From: Pseudomonas knackmussii B13
GTDB taxonomy: Bacteria; Pseudomonadota; Gammaproteobacteria; Pseudomonadales; Pseudomonadaceae
DNA: 64,000 bases
Direction of reading: 5' to 3'
Assembly (NCBI RefSeq): GCF_000689415.1
Contig: NZ_HG322950.1
Coordinates: forward strand, 5,215,501-5,279,500
Of the stretch, positions 1-11,317 are shown one piece after another. The translations under genes and the position numbers were made by a program. Under the pieces are notes generated by a model. The model searched no databases and was not told the origin of the DNA. It saw only the letters and a list, made by a program, of their open reading frames with translations. Each line of letters begins with the position of its first letter. Within the stretch, counting starts at the first letter, position 1.

Positions 1-872
1 GACCGCTGAACCTGATGCCGGCGCTTCGGGTCCGCGCACAGATGACCACCGCCGAATTCGCCCGGCGTTATCCACAAGGCGCGGACTACCTGATCGTCCC
101 CGCCGTGCATGACAGCGGCGATTCCGGGCTCGTCCAATTCGTCGCCACCCAGGCAGCCAAAGGCGCGGTCATCGTCGGCATCTGCGATGGCGCCAAGGTG
201 CTCGCCCAGGCTGGCCTGCTGGACGGGCGCCAGGCGACCGCCCACTGGTATTCGCGGAGGCAGCGTGAGCGCGACTTCCCCGCCGTGCGCTGGCAGAACG
301 GGCGCCGTTACGTGGTGGACGGCAAGCGGGTCACCAGCTCGGGGGTCAGCGCCGCGCTGCCGGTGTCACTGGCGCTCGTCGAAGCTATCGGTGGGAGGGC
401 CCGAGCGGAGGCTCTCGGCAGCGAACTGGGCATTGACGACTGGTCGCCACGCCTCGACGGCCAAGCCTCCAGCCTTGGCTTCGACGGTTACCTCGCGGCG
501 GCGACGAACACCCTGGCGCTCTGGCGCCACGAAACCTTCGGCGTTCCCCTGCAGGCGGGCATCGACGAGATCGCCCTGGCCCTGCGCATCGACGCCTGGG
601 CGCGCAGCTATCGCACGGATGTCCTGACGACGGGCGCAGCACCCGTCATCAGCCGCGCCGGCCTGGAACTGCTTCCGGACTCCGCCGCAACCGACCTGAG
701 CCCGCTGCCCGGCCGTGCCCTGCCCGCAGGCGAAACCCTCGACGAGGCGCTGGATTTGCTCACCACGCGCTACAACCAGGAGACCGCGAAGCTGGTCGCC
801 GCCCAGCTCGAATATCCGCGCCCCGACCGCCGCGCCGCCACGGACAGTCGAAAGACCATGGACTACCCTTGA
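1..872 (+). CDS. DJ-1/PfpI family protein, 5' end cut by the window
   Basis: The reading frame is open to the left edge (codon phase starts at base 3), so the N-terminus, which in this family holds the first strand of the Rossmann-like fold, lies outside. The visible part carries the nucleophile elbow GICDGAKVLA, with a cysteine where DJ-1/PfpI and GATase1-like proteins place theirs, followed by a conserved core to about base 400. The remaining ~150 residues are an extra C-terminal region that I cannot assign. Such proteins include chaperones, glyoxalases and sensor domains of regulators; no helix-turn-helix is visible here. The exact function is unknown. A second, unrelated-length DJ-1 family gene lies at 59034. 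Confidence 0.75.
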   Translation, partial: PLNLMPALRVRAQMTTAEFARRYPQGADYLIVPAVHDSGDSGLVQFVATQAAKGAVIVGICDGAKVLAQAGLLDGRQATAHWYSRRQRERDFPAVRWQNGRRYVVDGKRVTSSGVSAALPVSLALVEAIGGRARAEALGSELGIDDWSPRLDGQASSLGFDGYLAAATNTLALWRHETFGVPLQAGIDEIALALRIDAWARSYRTDVLTTGAAPVISRAGLELLPDSAATDLSPLPGRALPAGETLDEALDLLTTRYNQETAKLVAAQLEYPRPDRRAATDSRKTMDYP

Positions 873-935
873 ACCCGCCACGGCCTGGATGCACCCTTAG
901 GAGTCATCTCGGCTCGACAACAACAAGGATTCGCC

Positions 936-2873
<1,938 letters not shown>

Positions 2874-2966
2874 TGCGACATCCGGTCACGGGCTGCAAGC
2901 AAGGCGGCGGCAGATTAAGCTGAAAGCGATCACCGCCGTGTTGCAGCCCGAGGCCTGAAGTCGTTC

Positions 2967-3845
2967 ATGGAAAGCGTTCGCCGTCATATCGAAAGCCAGG
3001 TCCTGAGCCTGACCGGTCTCGCCCTAGGAGGAGTCGACTTCGAATCCCCCAAGGGCGACCCGGGCCTGTTCGGCCCCGATTCCGCCTGCTGGAAGGTCCA
3101 TGGCGATTTCAGCTCCATGCTCATCGGCGGCATCAGCGCCCTGCTCCTGCAGATGCTGCATCCGAGCGCCCTCGGTGGGGTGTGGGATCACTCCAACTTC
3201 CGCGCCGACATGCTCGGCCGCCTGCGCCGCACCGGCCAGTTCATCTCCACCACCACCTACGGCTCGCAAGCCGACGCCGAGAAGCTCATCGCGCGGGTCA
3301 TCCGCATCCACGAGAGCGTCACCGGCACCCTGCCCGACGGCACGCCCTACGCGGCCAGCGATCCGGAACTGCTGACCTGGGTCCACGTCGCCGAAGTCAG
3401 CTGCTTCCTCAAGTCGCACCTGCGCTACCTCAACCCGGACCTGCCCGGCAGCGAGCAGGATCGCTACTACGACGAGATCGCCCTGGTCGCCGAACGCCTG
3501 GGCGCGCGCAACGTGCCGCGCTCGCGGCAGGCGGTGGAGGAGTATCTGGAGCGCATGCGCCCGCACCTGCGCTACGACGAGCGCACCCGTGAAGTGGTCG
3601 ATGTGCTGCTCAATGCGCCGGCGCCGAGCTCCTTCGCCAAGCCCTTCGGTGTGTTGATGATGCGCGCCGGTATCGACCTGCTGCCCGAATGGTCGGCCGA
3701 CATGCTCGGCCTGTCCCTGCGTCCTATCCAGCGCCAGCTGATCCGCGCCAGCGTCAAGCGCAGCGTGCCGCTGCTGCGCTGGGCGGTGCGCAACGGCTCG
3801 CTGCATCGCGCACGCCGGCGCATGGGCCTGCCACCGCTGCGCTGA
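2967..3845 (+). CDS. MpaB-like / DUF2236 oxygenase-family protein
   Basis: The 292-residue product matches the DUF2236 family (ER-bound oxygenase MpaB / rubber-oxygenase catalytic domain), haem proteins of which a few, such as latex-clearing oxygenases, are characterised. Recognisable stretches are WKVHGD near residue 35, the histidine-containing QMLHPSALGGVWDHS near residue 60, and WVHVAEVSCFL near residue 135, which contribute conserved histidines in the family. There is no signal peptide, so a cytoplasmic location is likely. The substrate is unknown. It lies between acsB and a thiolase, all on the same strand with gaps of about 100 bases, but nothing proves co-transcription. Confidence 0.8.
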   Translation: MESVRRHIESQVLSLTGLALGGVDFESPKGDPGLFGPDSACWKVHGDFSSMLIGGISALLLQMLHPSALGGVWDHSNFRADMLGRLRRTGQFISTTTYGSQADAEKLIARVIRIHESVTGTLPDGTPYAASDPELLTWVHVAEVSCFLKSHLRYLNPDLPGSEQDRYYDEIALVAERLGARNVPRSRQAVEEYLERMRPHLRYDERTREVVDVLLNAPAPSSFAKPFGVLMMRAGIDLLPEWSADMLGLSLRPIQRQLIRASVKRSVPLLRWAVRNGSLHRARRRMGLPPLR

Positions 3846-3959
3846 GCTCTCGCCAAGCGTGACCACTCGGTTCGGGGAGTGGCCCGCCACAGCCCCCTGT
3901 GCAACCATGGCCGATCGTTCGCGGCGGCGCTCTGCCGCCATCAGCTGAGGAATCACGCT

Positions 3960-5138
3960 ATGCAAGATGTCGTCATCGTCGCTGCCACCCGTACCGCCAT
4001 CGGCAGCTTCCAGGGCTCCCTTTCGTCCCTGCCCGCCCACGAACTGGGCGCCGCGGTGATCCGCCAACTGCTCGCACAGAGCGGCGTGGCCGCGGATCAG
4101 GTCGATGAAGTCATCCTCGGCCAGACCCTCACCGCCGGCGCCGGGCAGAACCCCGCGCGCCAGGCCGCCATCGCCGCCGGCCTGCCCAACAGCGTGCCGG
4201 CCATGACCATCAACAAGGTCTGCGGCTCCGGCCTCAAGGCGCTGCACCTGGCCGCCCAGGCGATTCGCTGCGGCGACGCCGAAGTGATGATCGCCGGCGG
4301 TCAGGAAAGCATGAGCCTCGCCCCCTATGTCATGCCCGGCGCCCGCACCGGCCTGCGCATGGGCCACGCCAAGCTGGTCGACAGCATGATCCAGGACGGC
4401 CTGTGGGATGCCTTCAACGACTACCACATGGGCATCACCGCCGAGAACCTGGTGGCCAAGTACGAGATCAGCCGCGAAGAGCAGGACGCCTTCGCCGCCG
4501 AGTCGCAGCGCAAGGCCGCCGAGGCTGTCGCTGCCGGTCGCTTCGAGGCGGAAATCACCCCCATCGAGATTCCCCAGCGCAAGGGCGAGCCGCTGCGCTT
4601 CGTCGTTGACGAGCAGGTTCGCGCCGGCACCACCGCCGACGCCCTGGGCAAGCTCAAGCCGGCCTTCAAGAAGGACGGCAGTGTCACCGCCGGCAATGCC
4701 TCGACCCTCAACGACGGCGCCGCCGCCGTGCTGCTGATGAGTGCGGCCAAAGCAAAGGCCCTGGGTCTGCCGGTGCTGGCGCGAATCGCCGCCTACGCCA
4801 ATGCTGGTGTCGACCCGGCGATCATGGGCATCGGCCCTGTGAGCGCCACCCGTCGCTGCCTGGAGAAGGCCGGCTGGGCGCTGGCCGACCTCGACCTGAT
4901 CGAAGCCAACGAAGCCTTCGCCGCCCAGGCCCTGGCAGTGGGCAAGGAGCTCGGCTGGGACGCGGCCAAGGTCAACGTCAACGGCGGTGCCATCGCCCTC
5001 GGCCACCCGATCGGGGCCTCCGGCTGCCGGGTGCTGGTAACGCTGCTCCATGAAATGCTCCGTCGCGATGCAAAGAAGGGCCTGGCGACCCTGTGCATCG
5101 GCGGCGGCCAGGGTGTCGCCCTGGCCATCGAGCGCTGA
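3960..5138 (+). CDS. Acetyl-CoA acetyltransferase (thiolase)
   Basis: This 392-residue thiolase condenses or cleaves acetoacetyl-CoA. The acyl-enzyme cysteine lies in INKVCGSGLKALHLA (Cys88). The catalytic histidine is in GGAIALGHPIGASG (about residue 348) and the second cysteine in CIGGGQGVA (about 378). I chose the ATG at 3960, preceded by TGAGGAA, because it gives the standard family length; an upstream in-frame start at 3879 would add 27 residues unlike any thiolase N-terminus. Degradative (AtoB) and biosynthetic (PhaA) enzymes are too similar to separate by eye, and no pha or ato genes are adjacent. Confidence 0.93.
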   Translation: MQDVVIVAATRTAIGSFQGSLSSLPAHELGAAVIRQLLAQSGVAADQVDEVILGQTLTAGAGQNPARQAAIAAGLPNSVPAMTINKVCGSGLKALHLAAQAIRCGDAEVMIAGGQESMSLAPYVMPGARTGLRMGHAKLVDSMIQDGLWDAFNDYHMGITAENLVAKYEISREEQDAFAAESQRKAAEAVAAGRFEAEITPIEIPQRKGEPLRFVVDEQVRAGTTADALGKLKPAFKKDGSVTAGNASTLNDGAAAVLLMSAAKAKALGLPVLARIAAYANAGVDPAIMGIGPVSATRRCLEKAGWALADLDLIEANEAFAAQALAVGKELGWDAAKVNVNGGAIALGHPIGASGCRVLVTLLHEMLRRDAKKGLATLCIGGGQGVALAIER

Positions 5139-5149
5139 GCATTTTTCTC

Positions 5150-5172
5150 GGTGCGGTCGCCAGGACCGCACC
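5150..5172 (+). terminator. GC-rich hairpin after the thiolase gene
   Basis: GGTGCGGTC (5150-5158) pairs with GACCGCACC (5164-5172) around a 5-base loop, starting 11 bases after the thiolase stop. There is no T-run behind it, so it is either a weak terminator or a 3'-end stabiliser. Confidence 0.4.
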
Positions 5173-5215
5173 GGCCGCACTAAGGTGGGCCCCTTGCAAG
5201 CATTGGGGAGCGCCC

Positions 5216-5824
5216 ATGAACAAACGTGTCGTCCTGGTCGAAGATCACCCGGCCGTGCGCCTGGCAGTCCGCGCGCTGCTGGCGCGCGACCCGCAATTCG
5301 AGATCGTCGGCGAAGCCATGGACGGCAATACCGGGCTCAACCTGGTGCGCCAGGAGCGCCCTGACCTGGTGATCATCGACCTCGGCATTCCCGGCATGGA
5401 CGGCCTGGACCTGCTCCCCCGCGTACAAGGCGTCGACCCGAACATCCGCCTGCTGGTGCTCAGCGCGCAGGACGAACGCCTCTATGCCAGCCGCGTGGAA
5501 GCGGCCGGCGGCCACGGCTTCGTCAGCAAGACCCGCGACACCTCCGCCATCCTCGACGCCGCGCGCCTTTTGGTCGCCGGTTACAACTGCTTTCCCAAAC
5601 GAGCCGTCACTCCTCCCTCGCAAGACAGCCCCGTCGCCTTGCTGACCTCGCGCGAACTGGTGGTACTGCGGCGCCTGGTGTTCGGCCTGAGCAACAAGCA
5701 GATCGCCGATGAGTTGTTCCTCAGCCAGAAAACCATCAGCACCTACAAGACCCGCATCCTGGAAAAGCTGCAGTTGAGCAGCCTGGTCGACCTGGTCGAA
5801 TTCGCCCGCGAGCACAACATCTAG
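5216..5824 (+). CDS. LuxR/NarL-type response regulator, orphan
   Basis: The 202-residue protein has an N-terminal receiver domain (acidic pair ED near residues 9-10, phospho-acceptor Asp55 in LVIIDLGIPGMDG, lysine in GFVSKT near 105) and a C-terminal LuxR helix-turn-helix (LTSRELVVLRRLVFGLSNKQI onward, residues ~140-200). This is the architecture of BvgA/EvgA/NarL-like transcription factors. The ATG at 5216 follows TTGGGGAG. No histidine kinase is beside it, so its partner and target genes are unknown. Confidence 0.9.
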   Translation: MNKRVVLVEDHPAVRLAVRALLARDPQFEIVGEAMDGNTGLNLVRQERPDLVIIDLGIPGMDGLDLLPRVQGVDPNIRLLVLSAQDERLYASRVEAAGGHGFVSKTRDTSAILDAARLLVAGYNCFPKRAVTPPSQDSPVALLTSRELVVLRRLVFGLSNKQIADELFLSQKTISTYKTRILEKLQLSSLVDLVEFAREHNI

Positions 5825-5926
5825 GCACTATCCCTGGTTTTGCACTGGAGCCTTGTGCCGCATCCGGCTGAACTTCCGAGCCATGCCATACTCCTAGGCA
5901 CGCCACGACGGAAAGCGACCCCCGCC

Positions 5927-8900
5927 ATGACCAAAGGATTGATTCGTGTATGCGGCACCCTGGTGCTGCTTTTCCTCCTGTATTGCCTGCTCGGCTTCCT
6001 GATCCTCCCAGGCATCGCCCTGCGCGTAGCCAATCAACAGCTTGCGCAATACGCCACGCTGCCGGCTCATATCGAGCGCATCGAGCTGAACCCGCTCAGC
6101 CTGGAGCTGAACGTCTGGGGACTGCACGTTGGCCAAGGTGAGCAGGAGCAACTGGGGCTCAAGCACCTGTATGCCGACCTGCAGTGGGACAGCCTGTGGA
6201 CTCGCCAGCTGCACCTGACCAACGTTCAGCTGGAAGGGCCGCACAGCGAAGTGCTGTTCGCCGAGGACGGCACGCTGAACCTCACCCGCCTGTTCAAGCT
6301 GCCGCCCAGCCAGCCTGCGCCGCAGGAGCCTCAGAGCAAACCGTTCCCGATCCACATCGAAAGCATCGCCCTGAGCCAGGGTAGCGTGCACTTCCTCGAC
6401 AATCGGATGAGCGAACCGGTCGAGTTCGTCTTCGATCCGATGAACTTCGAGATGCACAACCTCAGCACGCTGCCCGACAGCGGTGCGCAAATGACGCTGG
6501 TCGCCGTCGGGCCGCACGGCGGCAAGCTCGACTGGAAAGGCGACCTCAGCCTCATCCCGCTGACCTCGAAGGGCAACCTGTCGATCCAGGGCATCCCGCT
6601 CAAGGCCTGGTGGCCCTATGTGCGCGACAACGTGCCGATGGATTTGCAGCAGGGCATCCTCAGCGTCGCCACCGAGTACAAGCTGGACCTCAGTCACGAC
6701 ACCCAGCTGCTGCTGGAGAAATCCAGCGCCAACCTGCACGACCTCGACCTCAAGGACCCGGCCGGCAAGCAGCTGGTGAAGATGACCAGCCTCGACGTGA
6801 GCGACACCAGCATCGACCTGGCCAAGCGCGAAGTGGTGGTCGGGCAGATCCGCAGCCAGGGCCTAGAAACCTCCGCGGCGCGCGAGAGGGACGGCCAGCT
6901 GGACTGGCAGAAACTCTTCGCCAACTTCCAGAAGCCTGTGCGCAAGTCGGCACAGGCCGCCGAACAGAAAGCCCCAGGCACGGATGTACAGGCCCCCGCA
7001 CAGGCCCACGAGGGCGAGCAGAAGCCCGCGATGGCGCAAGCCCCTGCCAGCGAGCCGGCCAAAGACGCTGCGCCGGTGCCGAGCAAAGGCGAGGCTGCTC
7101 CGGCAGCGGAGAAGGCCACCGTCCAGGCAGCGGCAAAGCCCACGGCCGAGCCGGATGCCCATGCCCAGGCAAAGGCCGAAGCAAAGGCCCAGATCAAAGC
7201 CCAGGCACAGGCCGACCAGGCCGAAGCCGCCGCAAGCAAGCCAGCAAGCCCGCCACCGGAACCGGCCAAGCCCGTCGAACCGCAGAAGCCCTGGCACGTC
7301 GTGCTGCGCGACACCCAACTGCGCGGCTACAAGGTCCACCTCGCCGATCGCGTACCAGCCAAGCCGGTGGCGCTGGACATCGGCCCGCTCGACCTCGACC
7401 TGCAGAACCTCGACAGCACGCTGACCAGTCCGCTGCAGCTCAAGCTGAAGACCGCCATCGGCAACAAAGGTCAGATCGAGGCCAGCGGCCAGGTCATCCC
7501 CAACCCCATCAGCGCCAAGCTCAAGGTCGCCACCCGCGACATCGACCTGCGCCTGGCGCAGTCGTACCTCGAGCCCTTCATCCGCCTGGAACTGCGCAGC
7601 GGCTTCCTCGCCAGCGACCTCGACGTCGACCTGAAGAACACCGCTCCCCTGGCCTTCAGCGTCAACGGCAGTGCCCAGGTAACCCAGCTGCACACGCTGG
7701 ACACCCTTAAAAGCCGCGACTTCGTCAAATGGCAGAAACTCACCCTCAACGGCGTGGCCTACAACCATGGCGACAGCCTGGTGATCCAGAGCGTCAGCTT
7801 CGAGCAGCCCTATGCGCGCTTCATCATCAACGAGGACCGCACCACCAACATCAACGACCTGCTGATCCCGCAGCCGCAGTCGGGTAGCGCACCCGCCAGC
7901 GCCTCCGCGAAGCCCGCCGCCAGCAGCGAGAAGCCGCTGGGCATCCGCATCGGCGGCATCCGCATCAACGACGGCTCGGCGAACTTCGCCGACCTGACGC
8001 TGCGCCCGGACTTCGCCACGGCTATCCAGAGCTTGGGCGGCGAGATCGGCACCATCGACAACCGCAATCCGCAGCCCGCCGCGGTGAATATCACCGGCAA
8101 GGTCGACAAGTACGCCCCGGTCAGCATCAAGGGCAGCCTCAACCCCTTCTCGCCGCTGGAGAAACTGGACATCGCCACCAGCTTCAAACGCGTCGAGCTG
8201 ACCACACTGACGCCCTACTCGGGCAAGTTCGCCGGCTACCGCATCCGCAAGGGACGGCTCAACCTGGACCTGCACTACCAGATCACCAAGGGCCAGATGA
8301 AGGCGGAGAACAAGGTACTGGTGGAGCACCTGCAACTGGGCGAGAAGGTCGACAGCCCGGACGCCGTGGACCTGCCAGTGAAGCTCGCGGTAGCCCTGCT
8401 CAAGGACACCAACGGCAACATCGACATAGAGCTACCGGTGGAAGGCGACCTGAACAACCCGCAGTTCAGCGTCATGCCGATCGTCTGGCAGACCCTGCGC
8501 AACCTGGTGCTGCGGGCCGTGCAGGCGCCCTTCAAGTTCATCGCCGGGCTGGCTGGCGGTGGCGGCGACGAGGATCTTGGCGCGGTCTCCTTCACTGCAG
8601 GCTCCGCCGACCTGACCCCGGCCGCCCAGACCAACCTGGACAAACTGGTTGGCGCGCTCAAGCAGCGCCCGTCCCTGAAGCTCGAAGTGGAAGGCGTCAG
8701 CGCCGCCGCCAGCGACGGCCCGCTGCTCGCCGAGCAGCGCCTGCAGCAGGATTTCCGCGACAACTACTACAAGATGCTGCAACGCCGCGGCGACAAGGTG
8801 CCCAGCGATTCGAGCAAGCTCGAAGTACCGGAAGACGTGCAGCCCGCCCTGCTCGAAGGCATCTACCGCACACGCCTGAAACAACAGCCGCCGGCAGAAT

Positions 8901-9139
8901 GGCAGCAACTGAGCAAGGACGAGCGCACGGCCAAGATGCGCAAGGCCGTGGTCGACTCCTGGAGCGGCAGCGCGCTGCTGCTGCGCAAGCTCGCGCAGCA
9001 GCGTGGCGCGCAGATCAAGGACTACTTGGTGTCCAAGGGCGGACTGGGGGATGATCGTATCTATCTGATCGACGTCAGCCAGGGCGAGGCCGACAAGAAC
9101 GGCGAAGTCGCCACCCAACTCCACCTGGACAGCGATTGA
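5927..9139 (+). CDS. Large AsmA-like DUF748 envelope protein
   Basis: The product has 1070 residues. It starts with a single membrane anchor (residues ~8-28) followed by the AsmA/YhdP-like motif HIERIELNPLSLELNVWGL, typical of DUF748 proteins with a long beta-rich periplasmic body. Residues ~344-450 form a low-complexity Ala/Pro/Lys/Glu/Gln linker that splits the beta region in two. A C-terminal segment from about residue 887 (FTAGSADLTPAAQTNLDKLV) resembles the start of an OmpA-like peptidoglycan-binding domain. AsmA-like proteins are now thought to be bridge-like lipid transporters between inner and outer membrane; applying that here is inference. I took the ATG at 5927 because it opens directly into the membrane helix. 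Two DUF2845 genes follow at once. Confidence 0.85.
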   Translation: MTKGLIRVCGTLVLLFLLYCLLGFLILPGIALRVANQQLAQYATLPAHIERIELNPLSLELNVWGLHVGQGEQEQLGLKHLYADLQWDSLWTRQLHLTNVQLEGPHSEVLFAEDGTLNLTRLFKLPPSQPAPQEPQSKPFPIHIESIALSQGSVHFLDNRMSEPVEFVFDPMNFEMHNLSTLPDSGAQMTLVAVGPHGGKLDWKGDLSLIPLTSKGNLSIQGIPLKAWWPYVRDNVPMDLQQGILSVATEYKLDLSHDTQLLLEKSSANLHDLDLKDPAGKQLVKMTSLDVSDTSIDLAKREVVVGQIRSQGLETSAARERDGQLDWQKLFANFQKPVRKSAQAAEQKAPGTDVQAPAQAHEGEQKPAMAQAPASEPAKDAAPVPSKGEAAPAAEKATVQAAAKPTAEPDAHAQAKAEAKAQIKAQAQADQAEAAASKPASPPPEPAKPVEPQKPWHVVLRDTQLRGYKVHLADRVPAKPVALDIGPLDLDLQNLDSTLTSPLQLKLKTAIGNKGQIEASGQVIPNPISAKLKVATRDIDLRLAQSYLEPFIRLELRSGFLASDLDVDLKNTAPLAFSVNGSAQVTQLHTLDTLKSRDFVKWQKLTLNGVAYNHGDSLVIQSVSFEQPYARFIINEDRTTNINDLLIPQPQSGSAPASASAKPAASSEKPLGIRIGGIRINDGSANFADLTLRPDFATAIQSLGGEIGTIDNRNPQPAAVNITGKVDKYAPVSIKGSLNPFSPLEKLDIATSFKRVELTTLTPYSGKFAGYRIRKGRLNLDLHYQITKGQMKAENKVLVEHLQLGEKVDSPDAVDLPVKLAVALLKDTNGNIDIELPVEGDLNNPQFSVMPIVWQTLRNLVLRAVQAPFKFIAGLAGGGGDEDLGAVSFTAGSADLTPAAQTNLDKLVGALKQRPSLKLEVEGVSAAASDGPLLAEQRLQQDFRDNYYKMLQRRGDKVPSDSSKLEVPEDVQPALLEGIYRTRLKQQPPAEWQQLSKDERTAKMRKAVVDSWSGSALLLRKLAQQRGAQIKDYLVSKGGLGDDRIYLIDVSQGEADKNGEVATQLHLDSD

Positions 9140-9150
9140 GGCAGTCCGCG

Positions 9151-9441
9151 ATGAAACCCCTTCCCCTTTTGGCCGGCGCCCTGCTCCTGGGCGCTGGCTT
9201 CGCTCACGCCGACAGCATGCGCTGCGGCAGCTCGCTGGTGGACGTTGGCGACCGCGCCTGGGAGGTCGAGCAGAAGTGCGGCCCGCCGGTGCACCGGGAC
9301 GAAGTCGGCTACACCGTCGGCGAGTACGACCGCCGCGAATACCGCATCGAGGAATGGGTCTACGGCCCGAACAACGGCGCAACCTACATCCTGACCTTCG
9401 AAGCCAATCGCCTGACCCGCATCGAATTCAAGCGCGACTGA
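9151..9441 (+). CDS. DUF2845 small secreted protein (copy 1)
   Basis: This is a 96-residue protein with a clear signal peptide (MKPLPLLAGALLLGAGFAHA, cut before DSMRCG). The mature part carries two cysteines (MRCGS and QKCGPP) and the motif EEWVYGP typical of DUF2845. It starts 11 bases after the DUF748 gene, so the two are probably co-transcribed. The next gene is a paralogue. Periplasmic location is predicted; function is unknown. Confidence 0.85.
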   Translation: MKPLPLLAGALLLGAGFAHADSMRCGSSLVDVGDRAWEVEQKCGPPVHRDEVGYTVGEYDRREYRIEEWVYGPNNGATYILTFEANRLTRIEFKRD

Positions 9442-9456
9442 CCTCGCGGAGCCCCC

Positions 9457-9759
9457 ATGCGCCTTGCCGCCCTTCTCCCTGTTCTGTTCCTCTTCGCCGC
9501 CGCTCAGGCCAGTGCCGACAGCATGCGCTGCGGCAGCACCCTGATCAGCAGCGGCGACACCACCAGCGACGCCTACTCCCGCTGCGGCGAACCGACCGAC
9601 CGCTCCTACCTCGGCACCCGCATCGTGGTTGGCGACTGGGGCCAGCGCGAGGAAGTGCGGGTCGAGGAATGGATCTACGGCCCGTGGAACGGAATGCTGT
9701 ATTTCGTGATCTTCAAGGGCAACCGCGTCGACTCCATCCAGAGCAAGCGCAGCGACTGA
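9457..9759 (+). CDS. DUF2845 small secreted protein (copy 2)
   Basis: This 100-residue paralogue of the preceding gene has the same plan: signal peptide ending at ASA, then DSMRCGSTLISSGD, a second cysteine in SRCGEP, and VEEWIYGPWNG. It begins 15 bases after copy 1. The tandem pair looks like an old duplication, since the two share the framework but have diverged between motifs. Function is unknown. Confidence 0.85.
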   Translation: MRLAALLPVLFLFAAAQASADSMRCGSTLISSGDTTSDAYSRCGEPTDRSYLGTRIVVGDWGQREEVRVEEWIYGPWNGMLYFVIFKGNRVDSIQSKRSD

Positions 9760-9820
9760 CAGCCTCGGGGCGCGGTGATAGTCTCGCGCCATCATTGCGC
9801 CTGCCAGGGATAGGACGCCC

Positions 9821-11269
9821 ATGCTCATCGTTCCCGCCGAACACCCGCTGGACTGGAAGAAGCCACCGCAGATCACGCTGCTGCTGATCCTGCTCAACTG
9901 CCTGATCTTCTTTTTCTACCAGGGCGGCGATGACGCCCGGCAGCAGCATGCGGTCGACGTCTACCTGCAGCAGGACCTCCTCGGCCACGAGCGCCCGCTG
10001 TTCGCCGAATCCTTCGCCCGCCGCGAGAAGCTCGACATCACCCAACAGCAGCAGATCGAGCGCATGCGTCGCCAGGACCTGGCCTGGGTGATCCTCCGCG
10101 ACCTCGAGTTCGGCCACGAACTTCGCAGCCTCCCGGCCTACCAGCAGGATCCAGCCTGGCAAGCGGCGCGCGAACAGGCCGAGGCCGCGCGCAACCAGCT
10201 CAGCTCGCTGCGCTTTGGCTTCATCCCGGCGCACTTCACCCTGCAGGGGCTGGTCGGCTCGATGTTCCTGCACGGCGACTTCTGGCACCTGTTCGGCAAC
10301 ATGGTGTTCCTCTTCGTCTTCGGCTTCGCCCTGGAAGTGGCGCTTGGCCGCGCAATGTACCTGGCGCTGTATCTGCTCAGCGGCCTGTGCTCGGGCCTGC
10401 TGTGGTGGGCGCTGGACCCGGTGTGGGTCACGGGGATTGGCGCCTCCGGCGCGATCTCCGGGCTGATGGGCATGTACATCGGCGTCTACGGTCTGAAGCG
10501 CATCCGTTTCTTCTACTGGCTGGGCCCGATGCTGGGCTATTTCCGCGCGCCGGCGCTGTGGATCCTGCCGCTGTGGATGGGCAAGGAACTGTTCGGCCTG
10601 CTGCGCGCCGCCGACCACGTCAACTACTACGCGCACCTCGGCGGGCTCGCCTCGGGTTTTCTACTGGTGTGGCTGCCCCGCCAGTTCGGTCGAATCAAGG
10701 TCGACGAAGCCTATCTGGCCAAGGAAGACCCGGATGCCCCGTTCAAGCGTGAGCTCGCCGCGCTGGACGCGCTGATCGGCCGCTTCGCCCTGGACCAGGC
10801 CTCTACCCGTGGGCTGGAGCTGCTGGCGCGCTATCCCGGTCGCCTGCTGCTGATCGAGCGCCTCTACGGTGTCGCCCGCTCTCGTCAGGACGGCGCTCTC
10901 TACAACGCGCTGCTCAAGCAACTGTTCGCCCTGCCGACAGCGGAGGGCGCAGCCCTACTGCGCCGTCTGGCTGACGACAGTGCGGGGGAAGATCAGCGCC
11001 TGCTTCGCCATCCGCAGGTGCAACTGCACCTGCTGCAGAAGCTCCTGCAAATGAGCGACACCCAGCGCGCCCTCGCCGCCTGGCGGCGGGTGGCCCGGAG
11101 CGGCCAGCAGCTGGCGCAACTGCCGCAGCTCACCCTGCAACTGGCCAAGCAGCTTGGGCCGCAGCGCGATAGCCGCGTCCTCGCCGAACTGGATCAGTTC
11201 CTGCGCAAGGCCTATCCGAACGCCGAGCAGACTCGCCAGCTCGCCCTCTACCAGCAGCAGGCGCGCTGA
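9821..11269 (+). CDS. Rhomboid-family intramembrane serine protease
   Basis: The 482-residue membrane protein has rhomboid signatures: HGDFWHLFGNMVFLFVFG near residue 150 (oxyanion region), the catalytic serine in GIGASGAISGLMG (about residue 210) and the catalytic histidine in YAHLGGLASGFLLVW (about 271), giving the Ser/His dyad within membrane helices. It is much longer than GlpG. There is a ~100-residue cytosolic or periplasmic insertion before the first core helices and a ~200-residue soluble, leucine-rich helical C-terminal region, perhaps TPR-like. Substrates are unknown. A strong hairpin follows the stop codon. Confidence 0.9.
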   Translation: MLIVPAEHPLDWKKPPQITLLLILLNCLIFFFYQGGDDARQQHAVDVYLQQDLLGHERPLFAESFARREKLDITQQQQIERMRRQDLAWVILRDLEFGHELRSLPAYQQDPAWQAAREQAEAARNQLSSLRFGFIPAHFTLQGLVGSMFLHGDFWHLFGNMVFLFVFGFALEVALGRAMYLALYLLSGLCSGLLWWALDPVWVTGIGASGAISGLMGMYIGVYGLKRIRFFYWLGPMLGYFRAPALWILPLWMGKELFGLLRAADHVNYYAHLGGLASGFLLVWLPRQFGRIKVDEAYLAKEDPDAPFKRELAALDALIGRFALDQASTRGLELLARYPGRLLLIERLYGVARSRQDGALYNALLKQLFALPTAEGAALLRRLADDSAGEDQRLLRHPQVQLHLLQKLLQMSDTQRALAAWRRVARSGQQLAQLPQLTLQLAKQLGPQRDSRVLAELDQFLRKAYPNAEQTRQLALYQQQAR

Positions 11270-11277
11270 CAAAAAGA

Positions 11278-11309
11278 AAGGCCCCTCCGACGGATACCGG
11301 AGGGGCCTT
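11278..11309. terminator. Bidirectional terminator between rhomboid and csbD genes
   Basis: GGCCCCTCCG (11280-11289) pairs with CGGAGGGGCC (11298-11307). A T-rich tail follows on the minus strand (TTTCTTTTTG), so it best serves the convergent CsbD gene, but it can also end the rhomboid transcript. Confidence 0.8.
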
Positions 11310-11317
11310 GAGAACGG

